A stretch of 64,000 nt of DNA, from contig NW_027480440.1 in assembly GCF_051401765.1 (NCBI RefSeq), positions 1 through 64,000 on the forward strand, written 5' to 3'. A program made the translations under genes and the position numbers. Positions within the stretch are counted from its first letter, which is position 1; every line of letters begins with the position of its first letter. Below are positions 26,061 to 40,043 of this stretch, in pieces. The notes under the pieces are model-generated. The model worked only from the letters and a program-made list of their open reading frames with translations, searched no databases and had not been told where the DNA came from. Origin of the DNA: Calliopsis andreniformis. Its lineage: Eukaryota > Arthropoda > Insecta > Hymenoptera > Andrenidae.

Positions 26061-26172
26061 GAGAATTGATGTTTGTGGATAGAGATTTGAAGATTGCAGA
26101 TTGAGTATTGAGTATTGAAAAATGTGAATTGATGATATTCCATTGAGGATTGGGGATTGACAACTGATTGTT
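26061..26172 (+). repeat. Module A, gamma (copy 16)
   Basis: Gamma markers present. 2604 bp after beta. Duplicated at 38493. Confidence 0.93.
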
Positions 26173-27156
26173 GAGGACTGAGGGCTGAAGATTGAGTATT
26201 CAGAATTGAGGATTCAGAATTAAGGTTTGAGGACTGAGGATTGAGGATTGAGGATTGAGGATTGAGGATTGAGGATTGAAGATTGAGGATTGGGTATTGC
26301 GGATTGAACATTGAGGATTGAGGATTGAGGATTGAGGATTGAAGACTGAGGATTGAGGATTGAAGATTGAGGATTGGGTATTGATGGTTGTGGATTGAGG
26401 ACGAGGACTGAGGGTTGAGTATTGCTGTTTGAGGTCTGAGGATTGAGGATTGAGTATTGAGAATTGAGGGTTGAGGATTGAGGATTGAAGATTGTGGATT
26501 GGGAATTGAGGATTGAAGAATGAGGATTGAGGATTGAGGATTGAAGACTGAGGATTGAGGATTGAAGATTGTGTATTGTTGATTGAAGATTGAGTATTGA
26601 GGATTGAAGATTGAGGATTGATAATTGAGGATTGAAGATTGAGTATTGATGATTGAAGGTTGAGGATTGAGGATTCATGTTTGAGGATTGAGGACGGGGA
26701 CTGACGGTTGAGGATTGAGGTTTGAGGATTGAGGATTGAGGATTTAGGACTGAGGATTGAGGATTGAGGGTTGTGGATTGAGGACGAGGACTGAGGCTTG
26801 AGTATTGATGTTTGAGGTCTGAGGATTGAGGATTGAGGATTGAGAATTGAGGATTGAGGATTGAGGATTGAAGATTGAGGATTGAGGATTGAGGATTGAG
26901 GATTGAGGATTGAAGACTGAGGATTGGGTATTGAGGATTCAACATTGAGGATTGAGGGTTCAGGATTGAGGATTGAGGATTGACGATTGAGGATTGAGGA
27001 ATGAGAATCGAGGATTGAGGATTGAGGATTCAAGATTGAGGACTGGGCACTGAGGATTGAAGAATGAGGATTGAGGATTGAGGATTGAGGATTGAGGATT
27101 GCAGATTGAGTATTGAGGATTGAAGATTGAGGGTTGAAGATTGAGGATTGAGGATT

Positions 27157-27205
27157 GAGCATTGAGGATTGATGATTGAGCATTGAGGATTGATGATTGA
27201 GCATT
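27157..27205 (+). repeat. 21-bp triplication of a three-heptamer word
   Basis: The word GAGCATT GAGGATT GATGATT is repeated so that GAGCATT occurs at 27157, 27178 and 27199. Equivalent positions such as 26000-side copies and 9550-9600 have GAGCATT once. This is slippage in a three-heptamer (21-bp) step. Confidence 0.9.
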
Positions 27206-27499
27206 GAGGATTGAAGATTGAGTATTGAGGATTGAAGATTGAGGATTGAGGATTGAGGATTGAGGATTGAGGATTGAAGATTGAGGATTGGGGATTGAGG
27301 ATTGACAATTGAGGATTGAGTATTGAGGACTGAGAATTGAGGATTGAGGATTGAATATTGAGGATTGCGGATTGAAGATTGAGTATTGATGATTGAAGAT
27401 TGAGTAGTGAGGATTGAAAATTGAGGAATGAGGATTGAGGATTGAGGATTGAGGATTGAAGATTGAGGATTGGGGACGGAGTGTTGAGTGTTGAGAGAT

Positions 27500-27611
27500 G
27501 AGAATTGATGTTTGTGGATAGAGATTTGAAGATTGCAGATTGAGTATTGAGTATTGAAAAATGTGAATTGATGATATTCCATTGAGGATTGGGGATTGAC
27601 AACTGATTGTT
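27500..27611 (+). repeat. Module A, gamma (copy 17)
   Basis: Gamma markers present. 1439 bp after copy 16. Followed by GAGGTCT where copy 16 is followed by GAGGGCT. Confidence 0.93.
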
Positions 27612-28401
27612 GAGGACTGAGGTCTGAAGATTGAGTATTCAGAATTGAGGATTCAGGATTAAGGTTTGAGGACTGAGGATTGAGGATTGAGGATTGAGGA
27701 TTGAGGATTGAGGATTGAAGATTGAGGATTGGGTATTGCGGTTTGAACATTGAGGATTGAAGATTGTGGATTGAAGATTCAGTATTGAGGATTGAAGTTT
27801 GAGGATTGAGGATTGAGGATTGAAGATTGAAGATTGAGTATTGAGGATTGAAGATTGAGGATTGAGGACTGAGAATTGAGGATTGAGGATTGAGGATTGA
27901 GGATTGAGGATTGAAGACTGAGGATTGGGTATTGAGGATTTAGCATTGGGGATTGAGGGTTGAGGATTGGGGATTGAGGGTTGAGGATTGAAGATTGAAT
28001 ATTAATGATTGAAGTTTGAGGATTGAGGATTGAGGGTTGTGGATTGAGGACGAGGACTGAGGGTTGAGTATTGGTGTTTGAAGTCTGAGGATTGAGGATT
28101 GAGGATTGAGAATTGAGGATTGAGGATTGATGATTGAAGATTGAGGATCGAGGATTGAGCATTGAAGATTGAGGATTTGGGACTGAGGATTGAAGATTGA
28201 GGATTGAGGATTGAAGATTGACGATTGAGGATTGAGAATTGAGGATTGAGGAGTGAGGAATGAGGATTGAAGGTAGAGTATTGAGGATTGAAGGTTGAGG
28301 ATTGTGGATTGAGTATTGAGGATTGAGGATTGAGGATTGAGGATTGACGATTGAGGATTGAAGATTGAGGATTGGGGACTGAGTGTTGAGGGTTGAATTA
28401 T

Positions 28402-28513
28402 GAGAATTGATGTTTGTGGATAGAGATTCGAAGATCGCAGATTGAGTATTGAGTATTGAATACTGTGAATTGATGATATTCTATTGAGGATTGTGAATTG
28501 ACAACTGATTGTT
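28402..28513 (+). repeat. Module A, delta (copy 18)
   Basis: Delta markers present with GAATACT at unit 9, a variant shared only with 40834. Alpha does not follow. Confidence 0.92.
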
Positions 28514-31500
28514 GAGGACTGAGGTCTGAAGATTGAGGATTCAGGATTGAGGATTCAGGTTTGATGTTTGAGGACTGAGGATTGAGGATTGAGGATTGAG
28601 GATTGAGGATTGAGGATTGAGGATTGAGGATTGAGGATTGAAGATTGAGGATTGAGGATTGAAGATTGTGTATTGTTGATTGAAGATTGAGTATTGAGGA
28701 TTGAAGATTGAGGATTGATAATTGAGGATTGAAGATTGAGTATTGATGATTGAAGGTTGAGGATTGAGGATTCATGTTTGAGGATTGAGGACGGGGACTG
28801 ACGGTTGAGGATTGAGGTTTGAGGATTGAGGATTGAGGATTTAGGACTGAGGATTGAGGATTGAGGGTTGTGGATTGAGGACGAGGACTGAGGCTTGAGT
28901 ATTGATGTTTGAGGTCTGAGGATTGAGGATTGAGGATTGAGAATTGAGGATTGAGGATTGAGGATTGAAGATTGAGGATTGAGGATTGAGGATTGAGGAT
29001 TGAGGATTGAAGACTGAGGATTGGGTATTGAGGATTCAACATTGAGGATTGAGGGTTGAGGATTGAGGATTGAGGATTGACGATTGAGGATTGAGGAATG
29101 AGAATCGAGGATTGAGGATTGAGGATTCAAGATTGAGGACTGGGCACTGAGGATTGAAGAATGAGGATTGAGGATTGAGGATTGAGGATTGAGGATTGCA
29201 GATTGAGTATTGAGGATTGAAGATTGAGGGTTGAAGATTGAGGATTGAGGATTGAGCATTGAGGATTGATGATTGAGGATTGAGGATTGAAGATTGAGTA
29301 TTGAGGATTGAAGATTGAGGATTGAGGATTGAGGATTGAGGATTGAGGATTGAAGATTGAGGATTGGGGATTGAGGATTGACAATTGAGGATTGAGTATT
29401 GAGGACTGAGAATTGAGGATTGAGGATTGAAGATTGAGGATTGGGTGTTGAGGATTGAAGACTGTGGATTGAGGATTGAGGATTGAGGATTGAGGATTGA
29501 AGGTTGAGTATTGAGGATTGAAGATTGAGGATTGAGGATTGAGGATTGAGGATTGAGGAATGAGTATTGAAGATTGAGGATTGTGTATTGCGGATTGAAC
29601 ATTGAGGATTGAACATTGAGGATTGAAGATTCAGTATTGAGGGTTGAAGATTGAGGATTGAGGATTGAGGATTGAAGATTGAAGATTGAGTATTGAGGAT
29701 CGAAGATTGAGGATCGAAGATTGAGGATTGAGGATTGAGAATTGAGGATTGAGGATTGAGGATTGAGGATTGAGGATTGAAGACTGAGGATTGGGTATTG
29801 AGGATTTAGCATTGGGGATTGAAGGTTGAGGATTGAGGATTGAGGATTGAGGACTGAGGATTTAGGGTTGTGGATTGAGGACGAGGACTGAGGGTTGAGT
29901 ATTGGTGTTTGAAGTCTGAGGATTGAGGATTGAGTATTGAGAATTGAGGGTTGAGGATTGAGGATTGAAGATTGTGGATTGGGAATTGAGGATTGAAGAA
30001 TGAGGATTGAGGATTGAGGATTGAAGACTGAGGATTGAGGATTGAAGATTGAGTATTGTTGATTGAAGATTGAGTATTGAGGATTGAAGATTGAGGATTG
30101 ATAATTGAGGATTGAAGATTGAGTATTGATGATTGAAGGTTGAGGATTGAGGATTCATGTTTGAGGATTGAGGACGGGGACTGACGGTTGAGGATTGAGG
30201 TTTGAGGATTGAGGATTGATGATTTAGGACTGAGGATTGAGGATTGAGGGTTGTGGATTGAGGACGAGGACTGAGGGTTGAGTATTGATGTTTGATGTCT
30301 GAGGATTGAGGATTGAGGATTGAGAATTGAGGATAGAGGATTGAGGATTGAAGATTGAGGATTGAGGATTGAGGAATGAAGATTGAGTATTGAGGATTGA
30401 AGATTGAGGATTGAGGATTGAGGATTGAGGATTGAGGATTGAGGACTGAAGATTGAATATTGATGATTGAATATTGAGGATTGGGTATTGATGGTTGTGG
30501 ATTGAGGACGAGGACTGAGGGTTGAGTATTGCTGTTTGAGGTCTGAGGATTGAGGATTGAGTATTGAGAATTGAGGGTTGAGGATTGAGGATTGAAGAGT
30601 GTGGATTGGGAATTGAGGATTGAAGAATGAGGATTGAGGATTGAGGATTGAAGACTGAGGATTGAGGATTGAAGATTGAGTATTGTTGATTGAAGATTGA
30701 GTATTGAGGATTGAAGATTGAGGATTGATAATTGAGGATTGAAGATTGAGTATTGATGATTGAAGGTTGAGGATTGAGGATTCATGTTTGAGGATTGAGG
30801 ACGGGGACTGACGGTTGAGGATTGAGGTTTGAGGATTGAGGATTGAGGATTTAGGACTGAGGATTGAGGATTGAGGGTTGTGGATTGAGGACGAGGACTG
30901 AGGCTTGAGTATTGATGTTTGAGGTCTGAGGATTGAGGATTGAGGATTGAGAATTGAGGATTGAGGATTGAGGATTGAAGATTGAGGATTGAGGATTGAG
31001 GATTGAGGATTGACGATTGAAGACTGAGGATTGGGTATTGAGGATTCAACATTGAGGATTGAGGGTTGAGGATTGAGGATTGAGGATTGACGATTGAGGA
31101 TTGAGGAATGAGAATCGAGGATTGAGGATTGAGGATTCAAGATTGAGGACTGGGCACTGAGGATTGAAGAATGAGGATTGCGGATTGAGGATTGAGGATT
31201 TAGGATTGCAGATTGAGTATTGAGGATTGAAGATTGAGGGTTGAAGATTGAGGATTGAGGATTGAGCATTGAGGATTGATGATTGAGGATTGAGGATTGA
31301 AGATTGAGTATTGAGGATTGAAGATTGAGGATTGAGGATTGAGGACTGAGGATTGAGGATTGAAGATTGAGGATTGGTGATTGAGGATTGACAATTGAGG
31401 ATTGAGTATTGAGGACTGAGAATTGAGGATTGAGGATTGAATATTGAGGATTGCGGATTGAAGATTGAGTATTGATGATTGAAGATTGAGTATTGAGGAT

Positions 31501-31585
31501 TGAAAATTGAGGATTGAGGATTGAGGATTGAGGATTGAGGATTGAAGATTGAGGATTGGGGACGGAGTGTTGAGTGTTGAGAGAT

Positions 31586-31697
31586 GAGAATTGATGTTTG
31601 TGGATAGAGATTTGAAGATTGCAGATTGAGTATTGAGTATTGAAAAATGTGAATTGATGATATTCCATTGAGGATTGGGGATTGACAACTGATTGTT
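31586..31697 (+). repeat. Module A, gamma (copy 19)
   Basis: Gamma markers present. Duplicate of 15724. Confidence 0.93.
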
Positions 31698-32751
31698 GAG
31701 GACTGAGGGCTGAAGATTGAGTATTCAGAATTGAGGATTCAGAATTAAGGTTTGAGGACTGAGGATTGAGGATTGAGGATTGAGGATTGAGGATTGAGGT
31801 TTGAAGATTGAGGATTGGGTATTGCGGATTGAACATTGAGGATTGAGGATTGAGGATTGAGGATTGAAGACTGAGGATTGAGGATTGAAGATTGAGGATT
31901 GGGTATTGATGGTTGTGGATTGAGGACGAGGACTGAGGGTTGAGTATTGCTGTTTGAGGTCTGAGGATTGAGGATTGAGTATTGAGAATTGAGGGTTGAG
32001 GATTGAGGATTGAAGATTGTGGATTGGGAATTGAGGATTGAAGAATGAGGATTGAGGATTGAGGATTGAAGACTGAGGATTGAGGATTGAAGATTGTGTA
32101 TTGTTGATTGAAGATTGAGTATTGAGGATTGAAGATTGAGGATTGATAATTGAGGATTGAAGATTGAGTATTGATGATTGAAGGTTGAGGATTGAGGATT
32201 CATGTTTGAGGATTGAGGACGGGGACTGACGGTTGAGGATTGAGGTTTGAGGATTGAGGATTGAGGATTTAGGACTGAGGATTGAGGATTGAGGGTTGTG
32301 GATTGAGGACGAGGACTGAGGCTTGAGTATTGATGTTTGAGGTCTGAGGATTGAGGATTGAGGATTGAGAATTGAGGATTGAGGATTGAGGATTGAAGAT
32401 TGAGGATTGAGGATTGAGGATTGAGGATTGAGGATTGAAGACTGAGGATTGGGTATTGAGGATTCAACATTGAGGATTGAGGGTTGAGGATTGAGGATTG
32501 AGGATTGACGATTGAGGATTGAGGAATGAGAATCGAGGATTGAGGATTGAGGATTGACAATTGAGGATTGAGTATTGAGGACTGAGAATTGAGGATTGAG
32601 GATTGAATATTGAGGATTGCGGATTGAAGATTGAGTATTGATGATTGAAGATTGAGTATTGAGGATTGAAAATTGAGGAATGAGGATTGAGGATTGAGGA
32701 TTGAGGATTGAAGATTGAGGATTGGGGACGGAGTGTTGAGTGTTGAGAGAT

Positions 32752-32863
32752 GAGAATTGATGTTTGTGGATAGAGATTTGAAGATTGCAGATTGAGTATT
32801 GAGTATTGAGAAATGTGAATTGATGATATTCCATTGAGGATTGGGGATTGACAACTGATTGTT
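32752..32863 (+). repeat. Module A, gamma (copy 20)
   Basis: Gamma with GAGAAAT at unit 9, a change not seen in its partner at 16890. Confidence 0.92.
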
Positions 32864-33541
32864 GAGGACTGAGGGCTGAAGATTGAGTATTCAGAATTGA
32901 GGATTCAGGATTAAGGTTTGAGGACTGAGGATTGAGGATTGAGGATTGAGGATTGAGGATTGAGGATTGAAGATTGAAGATTGAGTATTGAGGATTGAAG
33001 ATTGAGGATTGAGGACTGAGAATTGAGGATTGAGGATTGAGGATTGAGGATTGAGGATTGAAGACTGAGGATTGGGTATTGAGGATTTAGCATTGGGGAT
33101 TGAGGGTTGAGGATTGGGGATTGAGGGTTGAGGATTGAAGATTGAATATTAATGATTGAAGTTTGAGGATTGAGGATTGAGGGTTGTGGATTGAGGACGA
33201 GGACTGAGGGTTGAGTATTGGTGTTTGAAGTCTGAGGATTGAGGATTGAGGATTGAGAATTGAGGATTGAGGATTGATGATTGAAGATTGAGGATCGAGG
33301 ATTGAGCATTGAAGATTGAGGATTTGGGACTGAGGATTGAAGATTGAGGATTGAGGATTGAAGATTGACGATTGAGGATTGAGAATTGAGGATTGAGGAT
33401 TGAGGAATGAGCATTGAAGGTAGAGTATTGAGGATTGAAGGTTGAGGATTGTGGATTGAGTATTGAGGATTGAGGATTGAGGATTGACGATTGAGGATTG
33501 AAGATTGAGGATTGGGGACTGAGTGTTGAGGGTTGAATTAT

Positions 33542-33653
33542 GAGAATTGATGTTTGTGGATAGAGATTCGAAGATCGCAGATTGAGTATTGAGTATTGAA
33601 AACTGTGAATTGATGATATTCTATTGAGGATTGTGAATTGACAACTGATTGTT
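33542..33653 (+). repeat. Module A, delta (copy 21)
   Basis: Delta markers with GCAGATT at unit 6, unlike the partner at 17687. The offset here is 15,855, one heptamer less than upstream. Confidence 0.93.
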
Positions 33654-34142
33654 GAGGACTGAGGTCTGAAGATTGAGGATTCAGGATTGAGGATTCAGGT
33701 TTGATGTTTGAGGACTGAGGATTGAGGATTGAGAATTGAGGATTGAGGATTGAGGATTGAGGATTGAGGATTGAGGATTGAAGATTGAGGATTGAGGATT
33801 GAGGATGAGGGCTGAGGGTTGAGGATTGAGGTTTGAGGACTGAGGACTGAGGATTGAGGATTGTGAGTTGATGATTGAGGATTGAGGATTCAAGATTGAG
33901 GATTGGGTATTGAGGATTGAAGAATGAGGATTGAGGAATGAGTATTGAGGATTGAGGATTGAAGATTGAGTACTGAGGATTGAAGCCTGACGATTGAGTA
34001 TTGAGGATTGAGGATTGAGAATTGAGGATCGAGGATTGAAGATTGAGTATTGAGGATTGAAGACTGAGGATCGAGGATTGTGGATTGAGGATTGAGGATT
34101 GAAGATTGAGGATTGGGGACTGAGTGTTGATGGTTGAATGAT

Positions 34143-34254
34143 GAGAATTGATGTTTGTGGATAGAGATTCGAAGATTGCAGATTGAGCATTGAGTATTGA
34201 AAACTGTGAATTGATGATATTCTATTGAGGATTGAGAATTGACAACTGATTGTT
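34143..34254 (+). repeat. Module A, alpha (copy 22)
   Basis: Alpha markers present. Delta 601 bp before, module B 294 bp after. Confidence 0.93.
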
Positions 34255-34436
34255 GAGGACTGAGGTCTGAAGATTGAGGATTCAGGATTGAGGATTCAGG
34301 TTTGATGTTTGAGGACTGAGGATTGTGGATTGAGGATTGAGGATTGAGGTTTGAGGACTGAGGATTGAGGGTTGAGGATTGATGATTGAGGATTGAGGAT
34401 TCAGGATTGAGTATTGACGCTTGAGTATTGAGGATT

Positions 34437-34583
34437 GAGGATGGAGGATTGAAGAGAGAGGACAGAGTATTAAGGATTGAGTGCTGAGAGTTGATGTTTG
34501 ACGATTGCGATTTGATTATTGAATATTGAGGATTGAGTACTGAATCATGAGAATTCAGGATATTCTATTGAGTATTGAGAATT
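34437..34583 (+). repeat. Module B, copy 4
   Basis: Same order as copy 1, with GAGTATTAAGG in place of GAGTATTGAGG near 34470. GAATTC at 34551. Alpha lies 294 bp before and beta 1453 bp after. Confidence 0.93.
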
Positions 34584-35889
34584 GAGGATTGATGGTTGAG
34601 TATTGAGGATTGATGGTTGAGGGTTGTGTGTTGAATATTGAGGATTGAGGATTGAGGATTGAGGATTGAGGATTGAGGATTAAGGATTGAGGATTGAAGA
34701 TTGAGTATTGATGATTGAAGGTTGAGGATTGAGGATTCATGTTTGAGGATTAAGGACGGGGACTGACGGTTCAGGATTGAGGTTTGAGGATTGAGGATTG
34801 AGGATTGAGGACTGAGGATTGAGGATTGAGGACTGAGGGTTGTGGATTGAGGTCGAGGACTGAGGGTTGAGTATTGATGTTTGAGGTCTGAGGATTGAGG
34901 ATTGAGGATTGAGAATTGAGGATTGAGGATTGAGGATTGAAGATTGAGGATTGAGGATTCAGGATTGAGGATTGAGGATTGAAGACTGAGGATTGGGTAT
35001 TGAGGATTCAACATTGAGGATTGATTGTTGAGGATTGAGGATTGAGGATTGACGATTGAGGATTGAGGAATGAGAATCGAGAATTGAGGTTTGAGGATTG
35101 AAGATTGAGGACTGGGCACTGAGGATTGAAGAATGAGGATTGAGGATTGAGGATTGAGGATTGAGGGTTGCACATTGAGTATTGAGGATTGAAGATTGAG
35201 GTTTGAGGATTGAGGATTGAAGATTGAGTATTGAGTATTGAAGATTGAGGATTGAGGATTGAGGATTGAGGATTGAGGATTGAAGATTGAGGATTGGGGA
35301 TTGAAGATTGAGGATTGGGTATTGCGGATTGAACATTGAGGATTGAGGATTGAGGATTGAAGACTGAGGATTGGGTATTGAGGATTGAGCATTGGGGATT
35401 GAGGGTTGACGATTGAGGATTGAGGATTGAGGATTGAAGATTGAATATTAATGATTGAAGATTGAGGATTGAGGATTGAGGGTTGTGGATTGAGGACGAG
35501 GACTGAGGGTTGAGTATTGGTGTTTGAAGTCTGAGGATTGGGGATTGATGAATGAGATTTGAGGATTGAGGATTGAGGATTGAAGATTGAGGATTCGGTA
35601 TTGAGGATTGAAGAATGAGGATTGAGGAGTGAGGACTGAGGATTGAGGATTGCAGTTTGAGTATTGAGGATTGAAGATTGAGGATTGAGGATTGAGGATT
35701 GAGGATTGAGGATTGAGGATTGAGGATTGAAGATTGAGTATTGAGGATTGAAGATTGAGGATTGAGGATTGAGGATTGAGGATTGAGGATTGAAGATTGA
35801 GTATTGGGGATTGAGGATTGACGATTGAGGATTGAGAATTGAGGATTGAGGATTGAGGATTGGGGACTGAGTGTTGAGGGTTGAGTGAT

Positions 35890-36001
35890 GAGAATTCATG
35901 TTTGTGGATAGAGATTTGAAGATTGCAGGTTGAGTATTGAGTATTGAAGCCTGTGAATTGAGGATTTTCTATTGAGGATTGAGGATTGACAACTGATTGT
36001 T
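35890..36001 (+). repeat. Module A, beta (copy 23)
   Basis: Beta markers present, with GAATTC at 35892. Confidence 0.93.
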
Positions 36002-36993
36002 GAGGAGTGAGGGCTGAAGACTGAGGATTCAGGTTTGATGATTCAGGATTGAGGTTTGTGGACTGAGGATTGAGGATTGAGGATTGAGGATTGAAGATTG
36101 AGGATTGAGGATTGAAGATTGAGGATTGGGTATTGAGGATTGAACATTGAGGATTGTGGATTGAGTATTGATGATTGAGGATTGAGGATTGAAGATTGAA
36201 TATTGATGATTGAAGATTGAGGATCGAGGATTGAGGGTTGTGGATTGAGGACGAGGACTGAGGGTTGAGTATTGATGTTTGAGGTCTGAGGATTGAGGAT
36301 TGAGGATTGTGAATTGAGGACTTAGGATTGAGGATTGAAGATTGAGGATTGGGTGTTGAGGATTGAAGACTGTGGATTGAGGATTGAGGATTGAGGATTG
36401 AGGATTGAAGGTTGAGTATTGAGGATTGAAGATTGAGGATTGAGGATTGAGGATTGAGGATTGAGGAATGAGTATTGAAGATTGAGGATTGTGTATTGCG
36501 GATTGAACATTGAGGATTGAACATTGAGGATTGAAGATTCAGTATTGAGGGTTGAAGATTGAGGATTGAGGATTGAGGATTGAAGATTGAAGATTGAGTA
36601 TTGAGGATCGAAGATTGAGGATCGAAGATTGAGGATTGAGGATTGAGAATTGAGGATTGAGGATTGAGGATTGAGGATTGAGGATTGAAGACTGAGGATT
36701 GGGTATTGAGGATTTAGCATTGGGGATTGAGGGTTGAGGATTGAGGATTGAGGATTGAGGACTGAGGATTTAGGGTTGTGGATTGAGGACGAGGACTGAG
36801 GGTTGAGTATTGGTGTTTGAAGTCTGAGGATTGAGGATTGAGTATTGAGAATTGAGGGTTGAGGATTGAGGATTGAAGATTGTGGATTGGGAATTGAGGA
36901 TTGAAGAATGAGGATTGAGGATTGAGGATTGAAGACTGAGGATTGAGGATTGAAGATTGAGTATTGTTGATTGAAGATTGAGTATTGAGGATT

Positions 36994-36999
36994 GAAATT
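36994..36999 (+). other. 1-bp deletion marker, hexamer GAAATT (shared)
   Basis: Same lesion as 21139 at offset 15,855. It accounts for the change of the 12,433-bp offset to 12,432 in the overlapping duplication. Confidence 0.85.
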
Positions 37000-38492
37000 G
37001 AGGATTGATAATTGAGGATTGAAGATTGAGTATTGATGATTGAAGGTTGAGGATTGAGGATTCATGTTTGAGGATTGAGGACGGGGACTGACGGTTGAGG
37101 ATTGAGGTTTGAGGATTGAGGATTGATGATTTAGGACTGAGGATTGAGGATTGAGGGTTGTGGATTGAGGACGAGGACTGAGGGTTGAGTATTGATGTTT
37201 GATGTCTGAGGATTGAGGATTGAGGATTGAGAATTGAGGATAGAGGATTGAGGATTGAAGATTGAGGATTGAGGATTGAGGAATGAAGATTGAGTATTGA
37301 GGATTGAAGATTGAGGATTGAGGATTGAGGATTGAGGATTGAGGATTGAGGACTAAAGATTGAATATTGATGATTGAAGATTGAGGATTGGGTATTGATG
37401 GTTGTGGATTGAGGACGAGGACTGAGGGTTGAGTATTGCTGTTTGAGGTCTGAGGATTGAGGATTGAGTATTGAGAATTGAGGGTTGAGGATTGAGGATT
37501 GAAGAGTGTGGATTGGGAATTGAGGATTGAAGAATGAGGATTGAGGATTGAGGATTGAAGACTGAGGATTGAGGATTGAAGATTGAGTATTGTTGATTGA
37601 AGATTGAGTATTGAGGATTGAAGATTGAGGATTGATAATTGAGGATTGAAGATTGAGTATTGATGATTGAAGGTTGAGGATTGAGGATTCATGTTTGAGG
37701 ATTGAGGACGGGGACTGACGGTTGAGGATTGAGGTTTGAGGATTGAGGATTGAGGATTTAGGACTGAGGATTGAGGATTGAGGGTTGTGGATTGAGGACG
37801 AGGACTGAGGCTTGAGTATTGATGTTTGAGGTCTGAGGATTGAGGATTGAGGATTGAGAATTGAGGATTGAGGATTGAGGATTGAAGATTGAGGATTGAG
37901 GATTGAGGATTGAGGATTGACGATTGAAGACTGAGGATTAGGTATTGAGGATTCAACATTGAGGATTGAGGGTTGAGGATTGAGAATTGAGGATTGACGA
38001 TTGAGGATTGAGGAATGAGAATCGAGGATTGAGGATTGAGGATTCAAGATTGAGGACTGGGCACTGAGGATTGAAGAATGAGGATTGCGGATTGAGGATT
38101 GAGGATTGAGGATTGCAGATTGAGTATTGAGGATTGAAGATTGAGGGTTGAAGATTGAGGATTGAGGATTGAGCATTGAGGATTGATGATTGAGGATTGA
38201 GGATTGAAGATTGTGTATTGAGGATTGAAGATTGAGGATTGAGGATTGAGGACTGAGGATTGAGGATTGAAGATTGAGGATTGGTGATTGAGGATTGACA
38301 ATTCAGGATTGACTATTGAGGACTGAGAATTGAGGATTGAGGATTGAATATTGAGGATTGCGGATTGAAGATTGAGTATTGATGATTGAAGATTGAGTAT
38401 TGAGGATTGAAAATTGAGGATTGAGGATTGAGGATTGAGGATTGAGGATTGAAGATTGAGGATTGGGGACGGAGTGTTGAGTGTTGAGAGAT

Positions 38493-38604
38493 GAGAATTG
38501 ATGTTTGTGGATAGAGATTTGAAGATTGCAGATTGAGTATTGAGTATTGAAAAATGTGAATTGATGATATTCCATTGAGGATTGGGGATTGACAACTGAT
38601 TGTT
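38493..38604 (+). repeat. Module A, gamma (copy 24)
   Basis: Gamma markers present. 2603 bp after beta, 1 bp less than in unit 4 because of the hexamer at 36994. Confidence 0.93.
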
Positions 38605-39588
38605 GAGGACTGAGGGCTGAAGATTGAGTATTCAGAATTGAGGATTCAGAATTAAGGTTTGAGGACTGAGGATTGAGGATTGAGGATTGAGGATTGAGGA
38701 TTGAGGATTGAAGATTGAGGATTGGGTATTGCGGATTGAACATTGAGGATTGAGGATTGAGGATTGAGGATTGAAGACTGAGGATTGAGGATTGAAGATT
38801 GAGGATTGGGTATTGATGGTTGTGGATTGAGGACGAGGACTGAGGGTTGAGTATTGCTGTTTGAGGTCTGAGGATTGAGGATTGAGTATTGAGAATTGAG
38901 GGTTGAGGATTGAGGATTGAAGATTGTGGATTGGGAATTGAGGATTGAAGAATGAGGATTGAGGATTGAGGATTGAAGACTGAGGATTGAGGATTGAAGA
39001 TTGTGTATTGTTGATTGAAGATTGAGTATTGAGGATTGAAGATTGAGGATTGATAATTGAGGATTGAAGATTGAGTATTGATGATTGAAGGTTGAGGATT
39101 GAGGATTCATGTTTGAGGATTGAGGACGGGGACTGACGGTTGAGGATTGAGGTTTGAGGATTGAGGATTGAGGATTTAGGACTGAGGATTGAGGATTGAG
39201 GGTTGTGGATTGAGGACGAGGACTGAGGCTTGAGTATTGATGTTTGAGGTCTGAGGATTGAGGATTGAGGATTGAGAATTGAGGATTGAGGATTGAGGAT
39301 TGAAGATTGAGGATTGAGGATTGAGGATTGAGGATTGAGGATTGAAGACTGAGGATTGGGTATTGAGGATTCAACATTGAGGATTGAGGGTTGAGGATTG
39401 AGGATTGAGGATTGACGATTGAGGATTGAGGAATGAGAATCGAGGATTGAGGATTGAGGATTCAAGATTGAGGACTGGGCACTGAGGATTGAAGAATGAG
39501 GATTGAGGATTGAGGATTGAGGATTGAGGATTGCAGATTGAGTATTGAGGATTGAAGATTGAGGGTTGAAGATTGAGGATTGAGGATT

Positions 39589-39637
39589 GAGCATTGAGGA
39601 TTGATGATTGAGCATTGAGGATTGATGATTGAGCATT
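39589..39637 (+). repeat. 21-bp triplication (copy at offset 12,432)
   Basis: Same three GAGCATT units as at 27157, inherited through the 12,432-bp duplication. Confidence 0.9.
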
Positions 39638-39931
39638 GAGGATTGAAGATTGAGTATTGAGGATTGAAGATTGAGGATTGAGGATTGAGGATTGAGGATT
39701 GAGGATTGAAGATTGAGGATTGGGGATTGAGGATTGACAATTGAGGATTGAGTATTGAGGACTGAGAATTGAGGATTGAGGATTGAATATTGAGGATTGC
39801 GGATTGAAGATTGAGTATTGATGATTGAAGATTGAGTAGTGAGGATTGAAAATTGAGGAATGAGGATTGAGGATTGAGGATTGAGGATTGAAGATTGAGG
39901 ATTGGGGACGGAGTGTTGAGTGTTGAGAGAT

Positions 39932-40043
39932 GAGAATTGATGTTTGTGGATAGAGATTTGAAGATTGCAGATTGAGTATTGAGTATTGAAAAATGTGAAT
40001 TGATGATATTCCATTGAGGATTGGGGATTGACAACTGATTGTT
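39932..40043 (+). repeat. Module A, gamma (copy 25)
   Basis: Gamma markers present. 1439 bp after copy 24. Confidence 0.93.

Larger units (their letters stand above)
21689..28513 (+). repeat. Higher-order unit 4: B, beta, gamma, gamma, delta
   Basis: This is the nearest thing in the window to a regular higher-order unit. Spacings are B to beta 1453, beta to gamma 2604, gamma to gamma 1439 and gamma to delta 902 bp. From about 21915 it is repeated at 34348 onward (offset 12,433, then 12,432 after a 1-bp deletion in the later copy). The alpha module that should follow delta is missing. Confidence 0.85.
28514..34254 (+). repeat. Higher-order unit 5: gamma, gamma, delta, alpha (no B, no beta)
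   Basis: The unit re-enters the array downstream of where beta should be. Up to about 29425 it continues the block shared with 41.1-41.9 kb (offset 12,432). From 29425 it follows 13570 onward (offset 15,855). This switch point is one of the clearest recombination-like junctions in the window. Confidence 0.85.
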
